Source of the DNA: Cupriavidus sp.
GTDB lineage: Bacteria > Pseudomonadota > Gammaproteobacteria > Burkholderiales > Burkholderiaceae
Direction of reading: 5' to 3'
DNA: 64,000 nt
Assembly (NCBI GenBank): GCA_031180665.1
Contig: JAPSLP010000030.1
Location: forward strand, 1 to 64,000
The number at the start of each line of letters is the position of its first letter. The stretch's first letter is position 1. This document shows, in pieces, positions 10,638 to 22,000 of this stretch. Under the pieces are notes generated by a model that was given only the letters and a program-made list of their open reading frames with translations, was not told the DNA's origin and did not search any database. A program made the translations under genes and the position numbers.

Positions 10638-11363
10638 TCAGAAGCGGTAGCCGACGTTCAGGAAGGTCACGATCGGGTTGATCTTGATCTTGGTGTGCGA
10701 CACCACGGTGGCGCCGCCCAGGGCGCTATTGCGCGTGACCAGGGTCGCGGTCGTGTCCAGCGGCAGATAGGACACCGACAGGCCGACATGCCAGCGGTCG
10801 TTGATCTTGTAGTTCGCGCCGATGTTGAAGACCGGATTCCACGACGACTTGGCGCTGGCGGTCATGGTGGCGTTCGGGCCGAACTCCTGGCGCACGAACT
10901 GCTGGTTGGTAATCGTCTCGTCGCTGAACCAGGTGTAGTTCAGGCCCAGGCCGACATAGGGTCGCAAGCGCGAGGCCGGTTCCAGGAAGTGGTACTTGAC
11001 CAGCACCGCCGGGCTCCACTGGCGCACCGTACCGAGCTTGCCGTACTTGCCGTAGCCCTTGTCGCCCTCGACCTCGTGCTTGGGCGGCACGCCGACCACG
11101 AACTCGGCCGAGATGTTGTCGGTGATGAAATGGTCGATCGACAGTCCCAGCGTATTGGCCGCCTTGATATCGGCGCCGGTATTGGGGCGCTGCGTGCCCA
11201 CCGGGCGTCCGCCGACGCTGTCGATCGTCATCGGATCGGCCGAGCTGTTCGGCATCACGCGGAACCAGCCCGTGCTGACGACGGTGCTGCCGGCCGACTG
11301 TGCCTGGGCGACACCGCCCACTACCATGGCCGCGACAGCCACCAGGATTTTCTTGTGCAACAT
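10638..11363 (-). CDS. ompW: OmpW-family outer membrane protein
   Basis: A 241-residue precursor of an eight-stranded outer-membrane barrel. The signal peptide is MLHKKILVAVAAMVVGGVAQAQ, cleaved after AQA. Alternating amphipathic strands follow, with typical OmpW stretches (VLVKYHFLEPASRLRPYVGLGLNYTWF; WHVGLSVSYLPLD; INPIVTFLNVGYRF) and a terminal aromatic phenylalanine required for barrel assembly. The start at 11363 is preceded by AAGGAGAGAGG. OmpW proteins form hydrophobic channels for small apolar molecules and often respond to oxygen or stress. Nothing nearby identifies its ligand. Confidence 0.92.
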   Translation of the reverse strand: MLHKKILVAVAAMVVGGVAQAQSAGSTVVSTGWFRVMPNSSADPMTIDSVGGRPVGTQRPNTGADIKAANTLGLSIDHFITDNISAEFVVGVPPKHEVEGDKGYGKYGKLGTVRQWSPAVLVKYHFLEPASRLRPYVGLGLNYTWFSDETITNQQFVRQEFGPNATMTASAKSSWNPVFNIGANYKINDRWHVGLSVSYLPLDTTATLVTRNSALGGATVVSHTKIKINPIVTFLNVGYRF

Positions 11364-11610
11364 CCTCTCTCCTTCGTGGTTTTCAACTGCAAGGGCCGCA
11401 TTATCCCGCTGCCGATGCCGGCATCGTTTCAATCTAGATACATTTTGTAGAGGGGCGCCACTAAATTGAGGGTTTACCGCCATCCGCGGTACCCGGAGCG
11501 GCACCGTAGCCGGTAGAGAGGCGGCAGAAGTGTCTCAGGAATGTGACACCGGGCGTGGCTGGACGCCGGCGCCGGTGCCTCCAGCGATGCCGGCGCCGAC
11601 GTCATTCAAC

Positions 11611-11768
11611 GACCTGAATCGCCGACCCGAATCGCCGACCCGAATCCGGACCCGAATCGCCGACCCGAATCGCGACCCGAATCGCCGACCCGGATCGCGG
11701 ACCCGAACCGCCGACCTGAATCGCGGACTCGGTCCGCCGACCTGAATCGCGGACTCGGTCCGCCGACG
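11611..11768. repeat. Imperfect short tandem repeat array
   Basis: About 160 bp built from CCGACCCGAATCG-like words of 12-13 bp, ending in a perfect duplication of a 26-bp unit (11711-11736 and 11737-11762). It fills the gap between ompW and the ornithine-cyclodeaminase-family gene. No gene is seen here. Confidence 0.85.
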
Positions 11769-11820
11769 GAATTCGTCGACATCGTTCGCCGACGTCATGC
11801 GGCGTCGCCAGGCGGCGGCC

Positions 11821-12864
11821 TCAAGCGTCGGCGCTTCGCACCGCCAGCGCGCAGGCGGCCAGATCCCACAGCGCGTAGCCCACGCTCTTGAACACCAGCG
11901 GACTGCCGGTGCGCGCACGGATCGCATCGGCGGCCAGGATCGCGGTCTCGAACGGCTGCACCGCGGCCCAGTCGATGCCGGCCTGCAACAGGTCGCCGGC
12001 CTCGTCCTCGATGCCGAACAGCGTATCGGCCAGCAGCCGGCCCGCCTTCGCCGCGCCGCGGCACAGCGCCGGCGGCAGTTCGCACATGTCAGGCCGGAAC
12101 GCACCCACCGCGGCGATGAAGTGGTCGTCGCGCCAGCAGCCGGCGTCCAGATCCGGCAGCACCGGCGTGCGGCTCGAGGTCACGGTGACCACCATCGACA
12201 CGCGCGCGAGCACCGCTTCGACCTCGCCGGCGGACTCGAGCACCCCGGCCTCCAGTCCGTGCTCCCGCGCGTGCGCGGCCAGCGCATGGGCCTTGTCCGC
12301 CGTGCGCGAATGCAACCAGACCCGCCGCAGCGGCAGCCCCGCGGCAAAGGCCTCGAGGTGCGTGCTGGCCTGCACGCCGGCGCCGACGATCAGCAATTCG
12401 CCGTCGGGCCGCGCGGCGAAGCGCTGCGCCGCCAGCAGCGACACCGCGGCGGTGCGGCGTCCCGTCACCGTGGGACCGTCGAGCAGCGCCAGCCGCACGC
12501 CGGTATGCGCGTTGGCCACCACCACTTCGCCCAGGATATTGGGCAGCCCGCGCGCGGGGTTGCCGGGATGGACCGTGATGTTCTTGGTCATCACCAGGTC
12601 GGCATTGCGCGCCGGCATCACCAGCAGCGTCCCCTCGCCCTCGGGGCTGCCGGCGGCCACGTCGCCGACCGGCAGCGCCAGCCGCGGCGGCGCCATCGCG
12701 GTGCCGGCGCGCAGTTCGCCGAGCATGTCGGCAATGGCAACGGCCAGTTCGGGATACGGCAGCCGCACCGCGGTCTGGGCGGCATCGAGCAGCATCGGCG
12801 AGGCAAGCGGGGAAGCAAGCGGTTCGGTAGGCACGGGATCGAAGCTCCTGGGAACGCTGAACAT
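11821..12864 (-). CDS. Ornithine cyclodeaminase/mu-crystallin family enzyme
   Basis: A 347-residue NAD(P)-dependent enzyme of the OCD/mu-crystallin family. The Rossmann motif is clear (LLIVGAGVQASTHLEAF), followed by VWLHSRT and the VTVTSSRTPVL stretch typical of the family. The substrate-side N-terminal half contains the usual MTKNITVHPGNPARGLP. Bacterial members are ornithine cyclodeaminases, delta-1-pyrroline/piperideine-2-carboxylate reductases or alanine dehydrogenases; I cannot choose between them. The start at 12864 gives a normal length but lacks a good ribosome site, and an in-frame ATG at 12795 is possible. It follows pbpC on the same strand after a 115-bp repeat-filled gap. Confidence 0.85.
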   Translation of the reverse strand: MFSVPRSFDPVPTEPLASPLASPMLLDAAQTAVRLPYPELAVAIADMLGELRAGTAMAPPRLALPVGDVAAGSPEGEGTLLVMPARNADLVMTKNITVHPGNPARGLPNILGEVVVANAHTGVRLALLDGPTVTGRRTAAVSLLAAQRFAARPDGELLIVGAGVQASTHLEAFAAGLPLRRVWLHSRTADKAHALAAHAREHGLEAGVLESAGEVEAVLARVSMVVTVTSSRTPVLPDLDAGCWRDDHFIAAVGAFRPDMCELPPALCRGAAKAGRLLADTLFGIEDEAGDLLQAGIDWAAVQPFETAILAADAIRARTGSPLVFKSVGYALWDLAACALAVRSADA

Positions 12865-12902
12865 GCTGAGAGTAGCGGCCGGCGGCGGCGAGGCGGCGAG
12901 GC

Positions 12903-12979
12903 CGTGAAACGGTGAAACGGTGAAGCACCCAAGCAGCGACACACCGACACAGCGACACAGCGACACAGCGACACAGCGA
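12903..12979. repeat. Two adjacent 8-bp tandem arrays
   Basis: CGTGAAAC/GGTGAAAC is repeated nearly three times (12903-12925). A few bases later AGCGACAC is repeated almost six times (12935-12979), with one variant copy. Both lie between pbpC and the OCD-family gene, and the second array reaches the pbpC stop codon region. Confidence 0.85.
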
Positions 12980-15313
12980 TTATCCGCGTTCGGCCGTGGT
13001 GCCCTGCCGCACCGCCGCCCTGCCCTGCGCCGGCGGCGGACGGTTGCCGTGCTCGCGCACGGTCGCGCCGCGCACCTCGATGCGCACCGTATCGAGCACC
13101 GTGCCGTCGGCATCGACCAGCTCGAGCCGATGCCGTCCGGGCCAGGGCAGCCAGGCCAGCTTGCCGCCGCGGCCGAGCCGCTTGCCGTCGAGCCGCCAGG
13201 CCACCGCCCGCGCGGTACGGCCGGCGACGTCGTCGGCGTGCAGCCAGACGCGTTGCGCCTGCGGCGGAATATCGGGATCGAGCGCGAAGACGGTGCCGTC
13301 GGCCGGGCTGGCGATCGCCGCGCCGCGGCCGGGGTCTGCGTCCATTCGCGATGCGCTCCGCGCCACCGGCATGCCCTGGTGATGGCTGCCGACGGCGACG
13401 ACCGGCACCGCGGTGCCGGACAGGAACACCTCGTCGCGCGCAGGCTCGGGTACGCCTTCGAAGCGCACCGGCACGCGTTCGACGCCGGCAGGCGCGGCCG
13501 GCGGCCGGCTGGCGCGATCGCGATGCAGGAAGGCCATCACCTCGTGCCAGACCGGCGCCGCGCCGGATACGCCCGACACATCGCGCATCGCCGCGCCGCT
13601 GGCGTTGCCGACCCAGACACCGACCGTGTAGTGCTGCGACCAGCCGATGCACCAGTTGTCGCGCATGTCCTTGCTGGTGCCGGTCTTGACCGCGGTCCAG
13701 AAGCGCGTGGTCAGCGGACTGTCGAGGCCGAAAGTCCGCGCGCGCGCATGCCGGTCGGACAGCACGTCCCCGATGACATGCGTCGCGGCCGCCGACATCA
13801 CGGCCACCGGCCGGGGCGCCGGCTCGGCCAGCCGCATCCGCACCGGCGCCTGCCGGCCCTGGTTGGCCAGCGTCCGGTAGGCGTTGGTCAGCGTCAGCAG
13901 CGACACGTCGGCGCTGCCCAGCGCCAGGCTGTAGCCGTAGTAGTCGCCGGCCTCGGTCAGCGGCAACCCGAGCGCGACCAGGCGCCGATGGAAGCGGTGC
14001 GGGGTCACCATCACCAGCGTGCGCACCGCCGGCACATTGAGCGAACCGGCCAGCGCCGCGCGCATGCTGACCCAGCCGCCATAGCGGCCGTCGTAGTTGC
14101 GCGGGATGTAGAGGCCGCCGCCGGTGGGCAGGTTGACGGGCCGGTCGTCCAGCAGCGAGGCCGCGGTTAGGCGCCGCTCCTCCAGCGCCTGCGCATACAG
14201 GAAAGGTTTCAGTGTCGAGCCGGCCTGGCGCAGCGCGGCGGCGTGATCGACCTGCGCCGCGGCCGACAGCGCGCCGGACGAGCCCACATAGGCGAGCACG
14301 TCGCCGCTGGCGTTCTCGAGCACCACCACCGCGCCGTCCTCGACATGCCGTCCGGCCAGCTCGCGCAGGTGCCGCTGCAGGCTGGCCATCGCCAGGCGCT
14401 GCACGCCGGCGTCCAGCGTCGCGTCGATCGCGGCCGGCGGTGTGCGTCCCGCGCCCTGGACGGTGCGCTGGACCAGCAGGCGGCCCAGGTGCGGCGCCAG
14501 TTGCGAGCGGCCCGGTCCAGTGGAGGGCATGGTGGCGCGCGCGAGCGCCAGTTGCGTGACGCCATCCAGACCGTTGCAGGCTTCGGGCTGCGCCATCTCG
14601 CGCAGGATCTGGCAGGCGCGCTGCGCCACGCGTGCCGGCGCGGCATTGGGGGCGCGCACCAGCGCCACCGCCAGCGCGGCCTCGCGCGCATCGAGCCCGC
14701 TCGGCAGCTTGCCAAACAGCGCCTGCGACAGCGCCGACAGGCCGACCAGTTCGCCGCGCAGCGGCACCAGGTTCAGATAGGCCTCGAGGATCTGGCTCTT
14801 GCTCCAGCCGTGTTCGAGCCGGGCCGCGCGCCAGGCCTGGCTCATCTTCTGCGCCGCGCTGCGTCCGCCCGCGCCGCGGCGCAACTCGTCGTCGAGCAAG
14901 GCGGCCAGCTGCATCGTCAGCGTCGACGCGCCGCGCGTGCGCGTGTTCCACAGATTGGCCCAGGCCGCGCCCGCCACGCCCTGCCAGTCGACGCCACTGT
15001 GCCGGTAGAAGCGCCGGTCCTCCGACAGCACGATGGCGGTGCGCACCGCCGGCGAGATCTCGTCGAGCGACACCCATTGCCCGCGCCGCGCGCTGAAATC
15101 GGTCCGCACCGTGGCAACCGGCTCGCCGTGGCGATCGCGCACGATCACGTCGGCGCTGCGGTAGCGCTCGCGCACTTGTTCGAAGCCGGGCAGCGCCTCG
15201 GCGGACGCCGGCGCGGACGGTATCGCGAACAGCAGCATGCACGGCAGCGCGCACAGCAGGGCCGCGACCCTCGCCGCACGCGGGATGCCGGACCCTCCCA
15301 TGGCGCGCTTCAT
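12980..15313 (-). CDS. pbpC: Penicillin-binding protein 1C (bifunctional peptidoglycan synthase)
   Basis: A 777-residue class A penicillin-binding protein, close to the size of E. coli PBP1C. An N-terminal signal/anchor (residues 12-40) leads into a glycosyltransferase domain with SEDRRFY (97-103, catalytic Glu98) and GASTLTMQLA. The transpeptidase domain has SxxK as STLK (366-369), SLN (424-426) and KTGTS (543-547). A C-terminal domain of about 150 residues matches the PBP1C-specific extension. The ATG overlaps the upstream yhhN-like stop (ATGA), and the alpha-2-macroglobulin gene is just before that. This reproduces the E. coli yfhM–pbpC partnership, in which the macroglobulin is thought to trap proteases where PBP1C repairs the wall. 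Confidence 0.94.
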   Translation of the reverse strand: MKRAMGGSGIPRAARVAALLCALPCMLLFAIPSAPASAEALPGFEQVRERYRSADVIVRDRHGEPVATVRTDFSARRGQWVSLDEISPAVRTAIVLSEDRRFYRHSGVDWQGVAGAAWANLWNTRTRGASTLTMQLAALLDDELRRGAGGRSAAQKMSQAWRAARLEHGWSKSQILEAYLNLVPLRGELVGLSALSQALFGKLPSGLDAREAALAVALVRAPNAAPARVAQRACQILREMAQPEACNGLDGVTQLALARATMPSTGPGRSQLAPHLGRLLVQRTVQGAGRTPPAAIDATLDAGVQRLAMASLQRHLRELAGRHVEDGAVVVLENASGDVLAYVGSSGALSAAAQVDHAAALRQAGSTLKPFLYAQALEERRLTAASLLDDRPVNLPTGGGLYIPRNYDGRYGGWVSMRAALAGSLNVPAVRTLVMVTPHRFHRRLVALGLPLTEAGDYYGYSLALGSADVSLLTLTNAYRTLANQGRQAPVRMRLAEPAPRPVAVMSAAATHVIGDVLSDRHARARTFGLDSPLTTRFWTAVKTGTSKDMRDNWCIGWSQHYTVGVWVGNASGAAMRDVSGVSGAAPVWHEVMAFLHRDRASRPPAAPAGVERVPVRFEGVPEPARDEVFLSGTAVPVVAVGSHHQGMPVARSASRMDADPGRGAAIASPADGTVFALDPDIPPQAQRVWLHADDVAGRTARAVAWRLDGKRLGRGGKLAWLPWPGRHRLELVDADGTVLDTVRIEVRGATVREHGNRPPPAQGRAAVRQGTTAERG

Positions 15314-16023
15314 GGCCGCCGCCCCGCGACGATGCCCGCGACCAGCAGCACCTGCGCCGCGGCATAGCTCCACCAGATCCCCAGTTCGAAGCGATCGAAC
15401 GGCGACAGGAAGCGCGCGATGCCGATCAGCGCGTCGGACACCACGAAGCACAGCGCGCCGAGCGCGGCCAGCGGGGTCGGCAGCCGCGCCAGCAACGCTG
15501 CGCAGGCCATCGCCGTCAGCGCGACGACATAGGCGCAGACCTCGACCTGGAGCGCACCGAGATTGGGCCAGAAGCGTCCGAGCAGCGTGCCGGCCGCGCC
15601 GATCACCGCGCCGCAGGCGAGCAGGCGGTGCGGGCGGTCGTCGCCGAAGAGCGGCAGCAGCAGCGCGAGATAGGCCAGATGCGCCAGCAGGAAGAAGCCC
15701 AGTCCGCCAACGAAGGAGAACGGCAGCCACGGCAACGCCAGCAACAGGTCGCCCAGCGCGGAGAACAGCAACGCCGCGAGCAGCCAGCGGCGCTCGCGGC
15801 GCAACGGATGGAACCACGCCGCGCGCGCCAGCAGCAGCGCCATCGCGGTCTTCCACGCCGGCTGCCAGGCGAAGCTGCCTGCCAGCGGCGTGCCGGGCGG
15901 CAGCTCCAGCGCGGCGCTGAGCAGCAGCGCGCCGTAGATGGTGCCGGCGACGGCGCCGGCCATCCACCATTCGCGCACCCGCGGCGGCATCGTCCAGCCG
16001 CGCCGTTCGAGGACGTCGCTCAC
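15310..16023 (-). CDS. YhhN-family integral membrane protein
   Basis: A 237-residue polytopic inner-membrane protein with about seven or eight hydrophobic spans. It shows the LFSALGDLLLALP and LAHLAYLALLLPLF signatures of the YhhN/TMEM86 family, eukaryotic members of which hydrolyse lysoplasmalogens; the bacterial role is unproven. The chosen GTG start at 16023 overlaps the alpha-2-macroglobulin stop (GTGA), and the stop overlaps the pbpC ATG, so the three genes are translationally coupled. An ATG at 15990 is the alternative. The insertion of a lipid-enzyme-like membrane protein into the macroglobulin–PBP1C pair is uncommon as far as I know. Confidence 0.8.
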   Translation of the reverse strand: MSDVLERRGWTMPPRVREWWMAGAVAGTIYGALLLSAALELPPGTPLAGSFAWQPAWKTAMALLLARAAWFHPLRRERRWLLAALLFSALGDLLLALPWLPFSFVGGLGFFLLAHLAYLALLLPLFGDDRPHRLLACGAVIGAAGTLLGRFWPNLGALQVEVCAYVVALTAMACAALLARLPTPLAALGALCFVVSDALIGIARFLSPFDRFELGIWWSYAAAQVLLVAGIVAGRRP

Positions 16024-19000
16024 GAACGCGGCCCCACGGTCAGGCGCGCATTGGGCGCGGCGCCGAACACCTCCGGCGCGTACATCGCCTCCACCCGGGT
16101 CGGCGGCAGTGCGAACTCGCCGGCATTGTTCAGCCGCACGGTGTACTCGATGGTGGCCGTGCCCTTGGGCAGGTGGGCGTAGTACTCGCGATAGGCCTGC
16201 GGGGTGCGCTCGCTGAAGGCCGGCCAGGCGCCGGTGCGGCGCTCGCCCTGCGTGGCGATCTGCGAGTCGCGGCCCAGGCCGCTGCCGAGAATGGTGGCGC
16301 CACCCGGCACCGGATCGCTGACCACCACCCAGGTCATGTCGGCCTGCGCGTCGATCTCCAGCTTGACCCGATAGATGTCGCCCCGCGACCAGCGTCCCGG
16401 CGTGGCCTGCTCGACCGCGCTGACACTGCGGCGGATGCGGTAACCGGCAGCGATCGGTTCGGCCAGCGGCACCGCGGCCAGCGTGCGTACCGTCGCCCAC
16501 GGCCGGCCCGCGCCGTCGTGCTGCAACTGCAACGTGGCCGGGCCGGCGGACGCACCGGGCTGTGGCGGCTGCGCGGGCCATGGCAGCATCAGCGCGCCTG
16601 CCGCCACGCCATCCTTGCCCGTCGCGGCCGAGCGCCAGTCGAAGCTGCGCGAGGCCTCGCCCAGTGTCACGCGCGTCGCGCCGCCGACCGGCTCGCGCTC
16701 GAAGACCTGCGCGAAGCGGCGCACCGCCAGCACGCCCCAGGCATTGGCATTGGTGGTGCTCCACGCGCCGGCGCTCTGGCGGCCCAGCAGGCCGCTGGCG
16801 AGCCGGGGCGCATCCTCGCGCCACTGGGGCAGTTCCAGCGCCAGCGTCAGCAGCCGCGCGGCGTTGATGTCGCCGCCCGCCATCAGCCACCACCAGTGGT
16901 CGTCGCGCTCGGTGGAGAACGCCAGCCGCGTGCCTTGCAGGTCCAGCCGTGCGCGCAGCAGGCGCTGCGCCTCGGCCAGCCGCGCCTCGCGCTGCGGCAC
17001 ATCGGGCAGCCGCTGCAGCAGCGCGGTCCAGTCCAGCAGCGCCGAGGTCGGCCATTGCTGCGGCGCGATCTGGATCGAACCGAGCATGCGGGCCTGCGCC
17101 TTGCCGCCGCGCGACAGCGCCTCGAGCGCGGCCAGCTTGCGGATCTCCAGGTCGGCGGTCGGCGCCCAGGGGCGGCGCTGCAGCCGGCCCTCGACGAAGG
17201 CGGCCAGCGCCTGCTCCATCCGCTCGCGTGCCGGCGCCGGCAGTTGCAGCGGCAGTCCGGCGCGATGCGCCTCGTCGGCCAGCGCCAGCAGATAGGCGGT
17301 CAGCACCTCGCTGCCGCCATCGCGCACCGCCTCACCCTGCATCGGGAAATAGGCCACCAGCCCGTCGTCGTCCTGATAGGCGGGCAACTGCGCCATCAGC
17401 GCCTGCCAGCCGGCGGCGTCGCCCAGGCCCACGGCCTTCGACGCGCGCTGCTCCAGACAGGTATACGGATAGCGCGCGAACCAGTCGCGCACGCCGGGCA
17501 GGCCACCGGCCAGCGAAGATTGCAGGCCGATCTGCAGGCCGCCGCGCGCCGCGCCCGAGGCATCGCGCAGCGCGGTCGCGGGCGCGCGGACCGGCACCGA
17601 AAGCCCCGGTGCGAGCTGGGCCAGCGTGCCCTGCTGCACGGTCAGCGGTACCGCCGCGGCGAGGCGCTGGCCGATGCGGATGCGGTCCGATGCGGGACCG
17701 CCGTCGCTGTCCGTGCCGCCGCCCTTGCCCGCGCCTTTGCTGGTTTCAGTCGCCGCGATCTCCCACTGCATTTCGCTCTCGACGGCGCTGGTCTGTCCGC
17801 TCGCCTGCGCAATCAGCGGCGCGACCACATCCCAGCCGATCTCGCGCGCCTGTCCCGCGGGCACCGACACGGTCTGCGTGGGCAAGGTCGTCGCCGCCGG
17901 ACCGGGGGCCGCCGCGCCGGAGGCAGCGCCGACAGCGCCGACCGCGCCGGCCGGCACGCTGCGCGCGCTGACCTCCACCGTCATCGCGCGCGCCGTGGTA
18001 TTGCGCAGCGTAAACATCGCGCGATAGCGATCGCCCTCGCGCACCAGCGGCGGCAAACCCGAGATCAGCTGCAGATCCTGCGTCGCCGCCACGGTGGCGC
18101 TGCCGGTGCCGAAGCGCGCGACGCCCAGATCGGCGATCGCGACGATGCGAAAGCGCGTCAGCGAATCGTTCAGCGGCACCGTCAACGCGGCCTTGCCGGC
18201 CGCGTCGAGCTGCACGCGCGGGTTCCACAGCAGCAGCGTGTCGAACAGTTCGCGGGTCGGGTTCTTGCCGCCGCCGCCCCCGGCCGGCACCGCCTTGCGG
18301 CCATAGTGGCGCCGCCCGACGATCTCCATCTGCGCGGTCGCGGTCTCGACCCCGTAGCTGCGCCGCTGCAGCATCGCCTCGAGCAGGTTCCAGCTGGTAT
18401 TGGGCATCAGTTCGAGCAGCGCCTCGTCGACCGCGGCCAGCGCCACCTCGCCGTTGGCGGCCGGCTTGCCGTCCGGCAGCGTGACCTGCACCGTCACCCT
18501 GGCCTGCCCGCGCACCGGGTAGCTGGCGCGGTCGGTGGCGACCTTGACGTCGAGCCGGTGCGCGTCGTTGCCGACCCGGATCTCGGCCAGCCCGAGCCGG
18601 AACGCCGGCTTGGACAGATCGACCAGCGGCGTCGGCGCGACGTACTCGCGGCCCTCGCTGCGAAAGGCGCGCCACCATTCGCGCGGCTCGCGCCAGCCCC
18701 AGGTAAAGAAGGAATACCAGGGCACCTCGTGCAGGCGTCCGCGCAGCGCCAGCACCGACACGTAGACATTCGGCCCCCATTCGGGCTTGACCTTGACGCT
18801 GACGGTCGGGTCCTTGCCGGCCAGCGTCACCACGCTGGTCTCGAGGATGCCCTCGCGTTCGACCGCCACCAGCGCGGTGGCCTGGCGGAACGGCATCCGT
18901 ACCTGGAAGCGCGCGGTATCGCCGGGCGCATAGGCCGGCCGCTCGGGCAGCAGGTCGATGCGGTCGTGGTTCTCGCCGCCGAACCACAGCTCGCCCTGGC

Positions 19001-22000
19001 CGGTCACCCAGACGCTGGTGGCGGCTTCCGACACGCGGCCCGCATCGTCGCGGGCACGGGCGATCAGTTCGACTTCGCCGGCCTGCTCGAGCGTCACCGC
19101 GCACTGCATGCGGCCGCGCGCATCGGTCCTCGCCTCGCAGACCTTGCCCAGCTCGCGCACCTCGGTGCGGTTGTCATAGCGATAGAAGCCGCCGACCACG
19201 CGCTTGCGCGCCGAGGTCGTGATGCGGGCACGGGCATGCACCTCCATCGGCACGCCGGCGCGCGGCTTGCCGTCGAGATCGAACGCGATGCCCTGCACCG
19301 TGGCCTGCCGCTTGACCGCGACCCAGTCGTCGGCGCGAATGCCGGCCACCACCGCGGCCGGCCATAGCGGCAGCGTCTGCCGCAGCGTCTGGATCTCGCC
19401 ATTGGGATCGGCGAAGGCCGCCTCGACCAGCAGATCGCGCGGCGCGGTGACCGGCGGCAGCGTGTCGAGCGTCAGGCGGCCGCCGCCGTTGGCGTCCAGC
19501 GTCAGCGCGCGCTTGTCGGCGATCAGCGTCTGGCCGTCCTGCGCCGGTGACCGGTTCGGGTCCGGGTCCTGATCCTCGATCTCGTCGGACTCCTCGCGCT
19601 GCTCCTGCGCCGGGCGCGGCGCATCGAAGCTGTAGCCGGCGGCATCGGCAAAGCGCGGCAGGCGCTCGCGCAGCAAGGCCGATACCCGTACCGGCAACCC
19701 CGCCGCCGCGCCGCCGGACACGTAATGCACCTCGACATCGAGCGGCAGCGACTTCGGCGCGACCAGCGCCTGGGCAGCGCCCGCCGCCGCCGCGCGCACC
19801 GTGCCGGTCAGCACCGGCAGGCGGAAGGCCTCGACGCGGAAGGCGCCGCTGTCGTAGCTGCGTTGGCGGGCGTCGGCCAACTCCACCGTGTAGCGGCCCA
19901 GCTTGGCGGCCGGCGGCAACGCGAAGCGGCTCTCGGCGCTGCGCCCGCCCGAGGCGGTGGTGCGCCATTGCAGCGGCTGCTCGTAGGTCTGGCCGCTGCC
20001 CTCGTGGCGGATCACCAGCTTGTCCGGGAACTGTCCGGACTCGCCGGCGCCGGCCGGTGGCAGCGCGAAGCCGTTCGCGGTTTCCACGCGCAGGTAGTGC
20101 TTCATCGAGACGGTCTCGCCCGAGGACAGCAGCGTGCGATCGAACACGGTATGCGCGCGCACGGTCGGCGTGGGGCTGGTATCGGTCGGCACATGCAAGC
20201 GCCAGCTCTCGATGCCGCGGTTCCAGTCCGACATCACGAAAGCCATGTCGGCCTGGCCGCGCGCCTGTGGATGCGCGGCAACGATGCGCGCCGAGACGAA
20301 GTAGCCCGACAGCCCGGTGTCCTCGCAATAGCGGCTGGACCCGCTGGCGCCATTGCCACCATCGGCGCCATCGCCAAGCCGGCCGAAGCGGGCGATGCCG
20401 GCTTCATCGGTGCGGGCGGTGGCGATCAGCCTGCCGCTGCAATCGCGCACCGCGACGTTGGCCTCGCGCACCGGCTTGCCGCCATCGAGCGTGGTGACCC
20501 AAGCCATCGCGTTGTCGCGCCCGGCCTTGAAATGCACGCCCAGATTGGTGACCAGCGCCGCGGTGCGGACATACATCGGCGCCGGCTTGCCCAGCAGCGC
20601 CGCCCCCAGGTTCGGCGAGGCAATCTCGACCACGTGCAAGCCCGTCTCCGGCAGCGGAATGCCGACCACCTCGAACGGCCGGCTGGCGCCCTCCCCGACC
20701 GAAGCCGGCACCGCGAGCTTGCGCACGCCGGGCACGCCGGCCAGCAGCGGGACGGCGCGCGTCTCCACCTGGGGCGCGTGGCGGGGAATGCGGGCCGCCG
20801 ACGGCGGCTTGCCGGCCAGGATCGCGTCGAGTTCGGCGCGGGTCCAGCTGGTCTCGTGCATGCGTCGCACCAGCCCCAGCCAGCGCAGCACCGCGGCATC
20901 GTCGTCGACCCGTACCCGGCTGACCGTGCCCGCCTCCGCGCGCACGCCGAGCACTTTCAGTTCACGCTCCACATGGCGCAGCGTGACCGGCAGCAGCGGC
21001 GGATAGTCGGCCGGCTTGTCCGACCGGCTTCCGGGCACCTCGCCGAAGCGCTCGATCACGCCGAACGGCGCCGCGGCGAACTTCGCCAGCGGCGGCATCG
21101 GCGCTGTGGCCACCCGCAGCGGAAACAGATCCGCGTTGCCCAGCGGTCGGCCGCTTTCGTCCTTCAGGCCGGACGGCAACTCGAGTGTCAGGTTGGCGTT
21201 CTCGGCGAACGGCGGCTCGAAACGCAGCGAGGTGACCGTGGCATCTGCCGCCAGGTTCGCCTCCAGCTTCGGCGCCACCGCTCCCGACGGCGTGCGCAGC
21301 ACGACCGATTCGGCCGCACGGCGCGCGATCGGCGCCGAGAACTCGAGCGCGATCGGCCGCAGCGGCGTGCAGGGCGCCTGCGCGTTCTCGCGCTCGCAGC
21401 TGAAGCTGGCGGTAAACGGCTCGCGCACCCGATATTCGAAGCGGCGCCCTTCCTTGCTCGCCAGGCCCGACGGCGTCGCGATGCCCGGCGTCAGCAGCAG
21501 CTCCATCCTGGCGCCGGCCGGCAGCCGCTGCTGGCAGGCCAGCAGATGCACGCTGTCGGCGCTACGCGGCTTCCAGCCCAGCGCCTTGAGCACCGCCTCG
21601 CGGTCCGCGCCGGTCACCAGCCGCACCGGAATCCTCTCGCCCACGCCCTGCGCCTGGCACCAGGCATGCTGGCGCACCGAGTCGGGCGTGGCCGGACCGT
21701 TGAAGCGCAGCGCGAAGACCTGATCCTCCTCGATCTCGCCGCCGGCGGGGCGGCTGGACACCACGATCGGACCGCCGGTCTCGAAGCGGTATTCGGACTT
21801 GCCGCGATAGTCCTGGCCGGCCTGGCTCTTCAGGCCCGCGCGCAGCCGGACCGTGCACGACACGCCGGGCGGCAGGTCGCGGACGAAGTCGAACACCCAG
21901 TTGCGGTCGTCGACCCAGCGGCCTTCGCCGCTCAGGTCCGCCGGCGCGGCGCCGGTACATTGGACGGCGGCCGGCGCGGCGGCGCGCAGGTCGCCCAGCG

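Noticed and set aside
16173-19367. A 1,064-codon open frame on the plus strand opposite the alpha-2-macroglobulin gene
   Set aside because: Its Arg/Gln/His-rich, motif-free translation is typical of the antisense shadow of a GC-rich gene; the minus-strand frame has family motifs including CLEQ.
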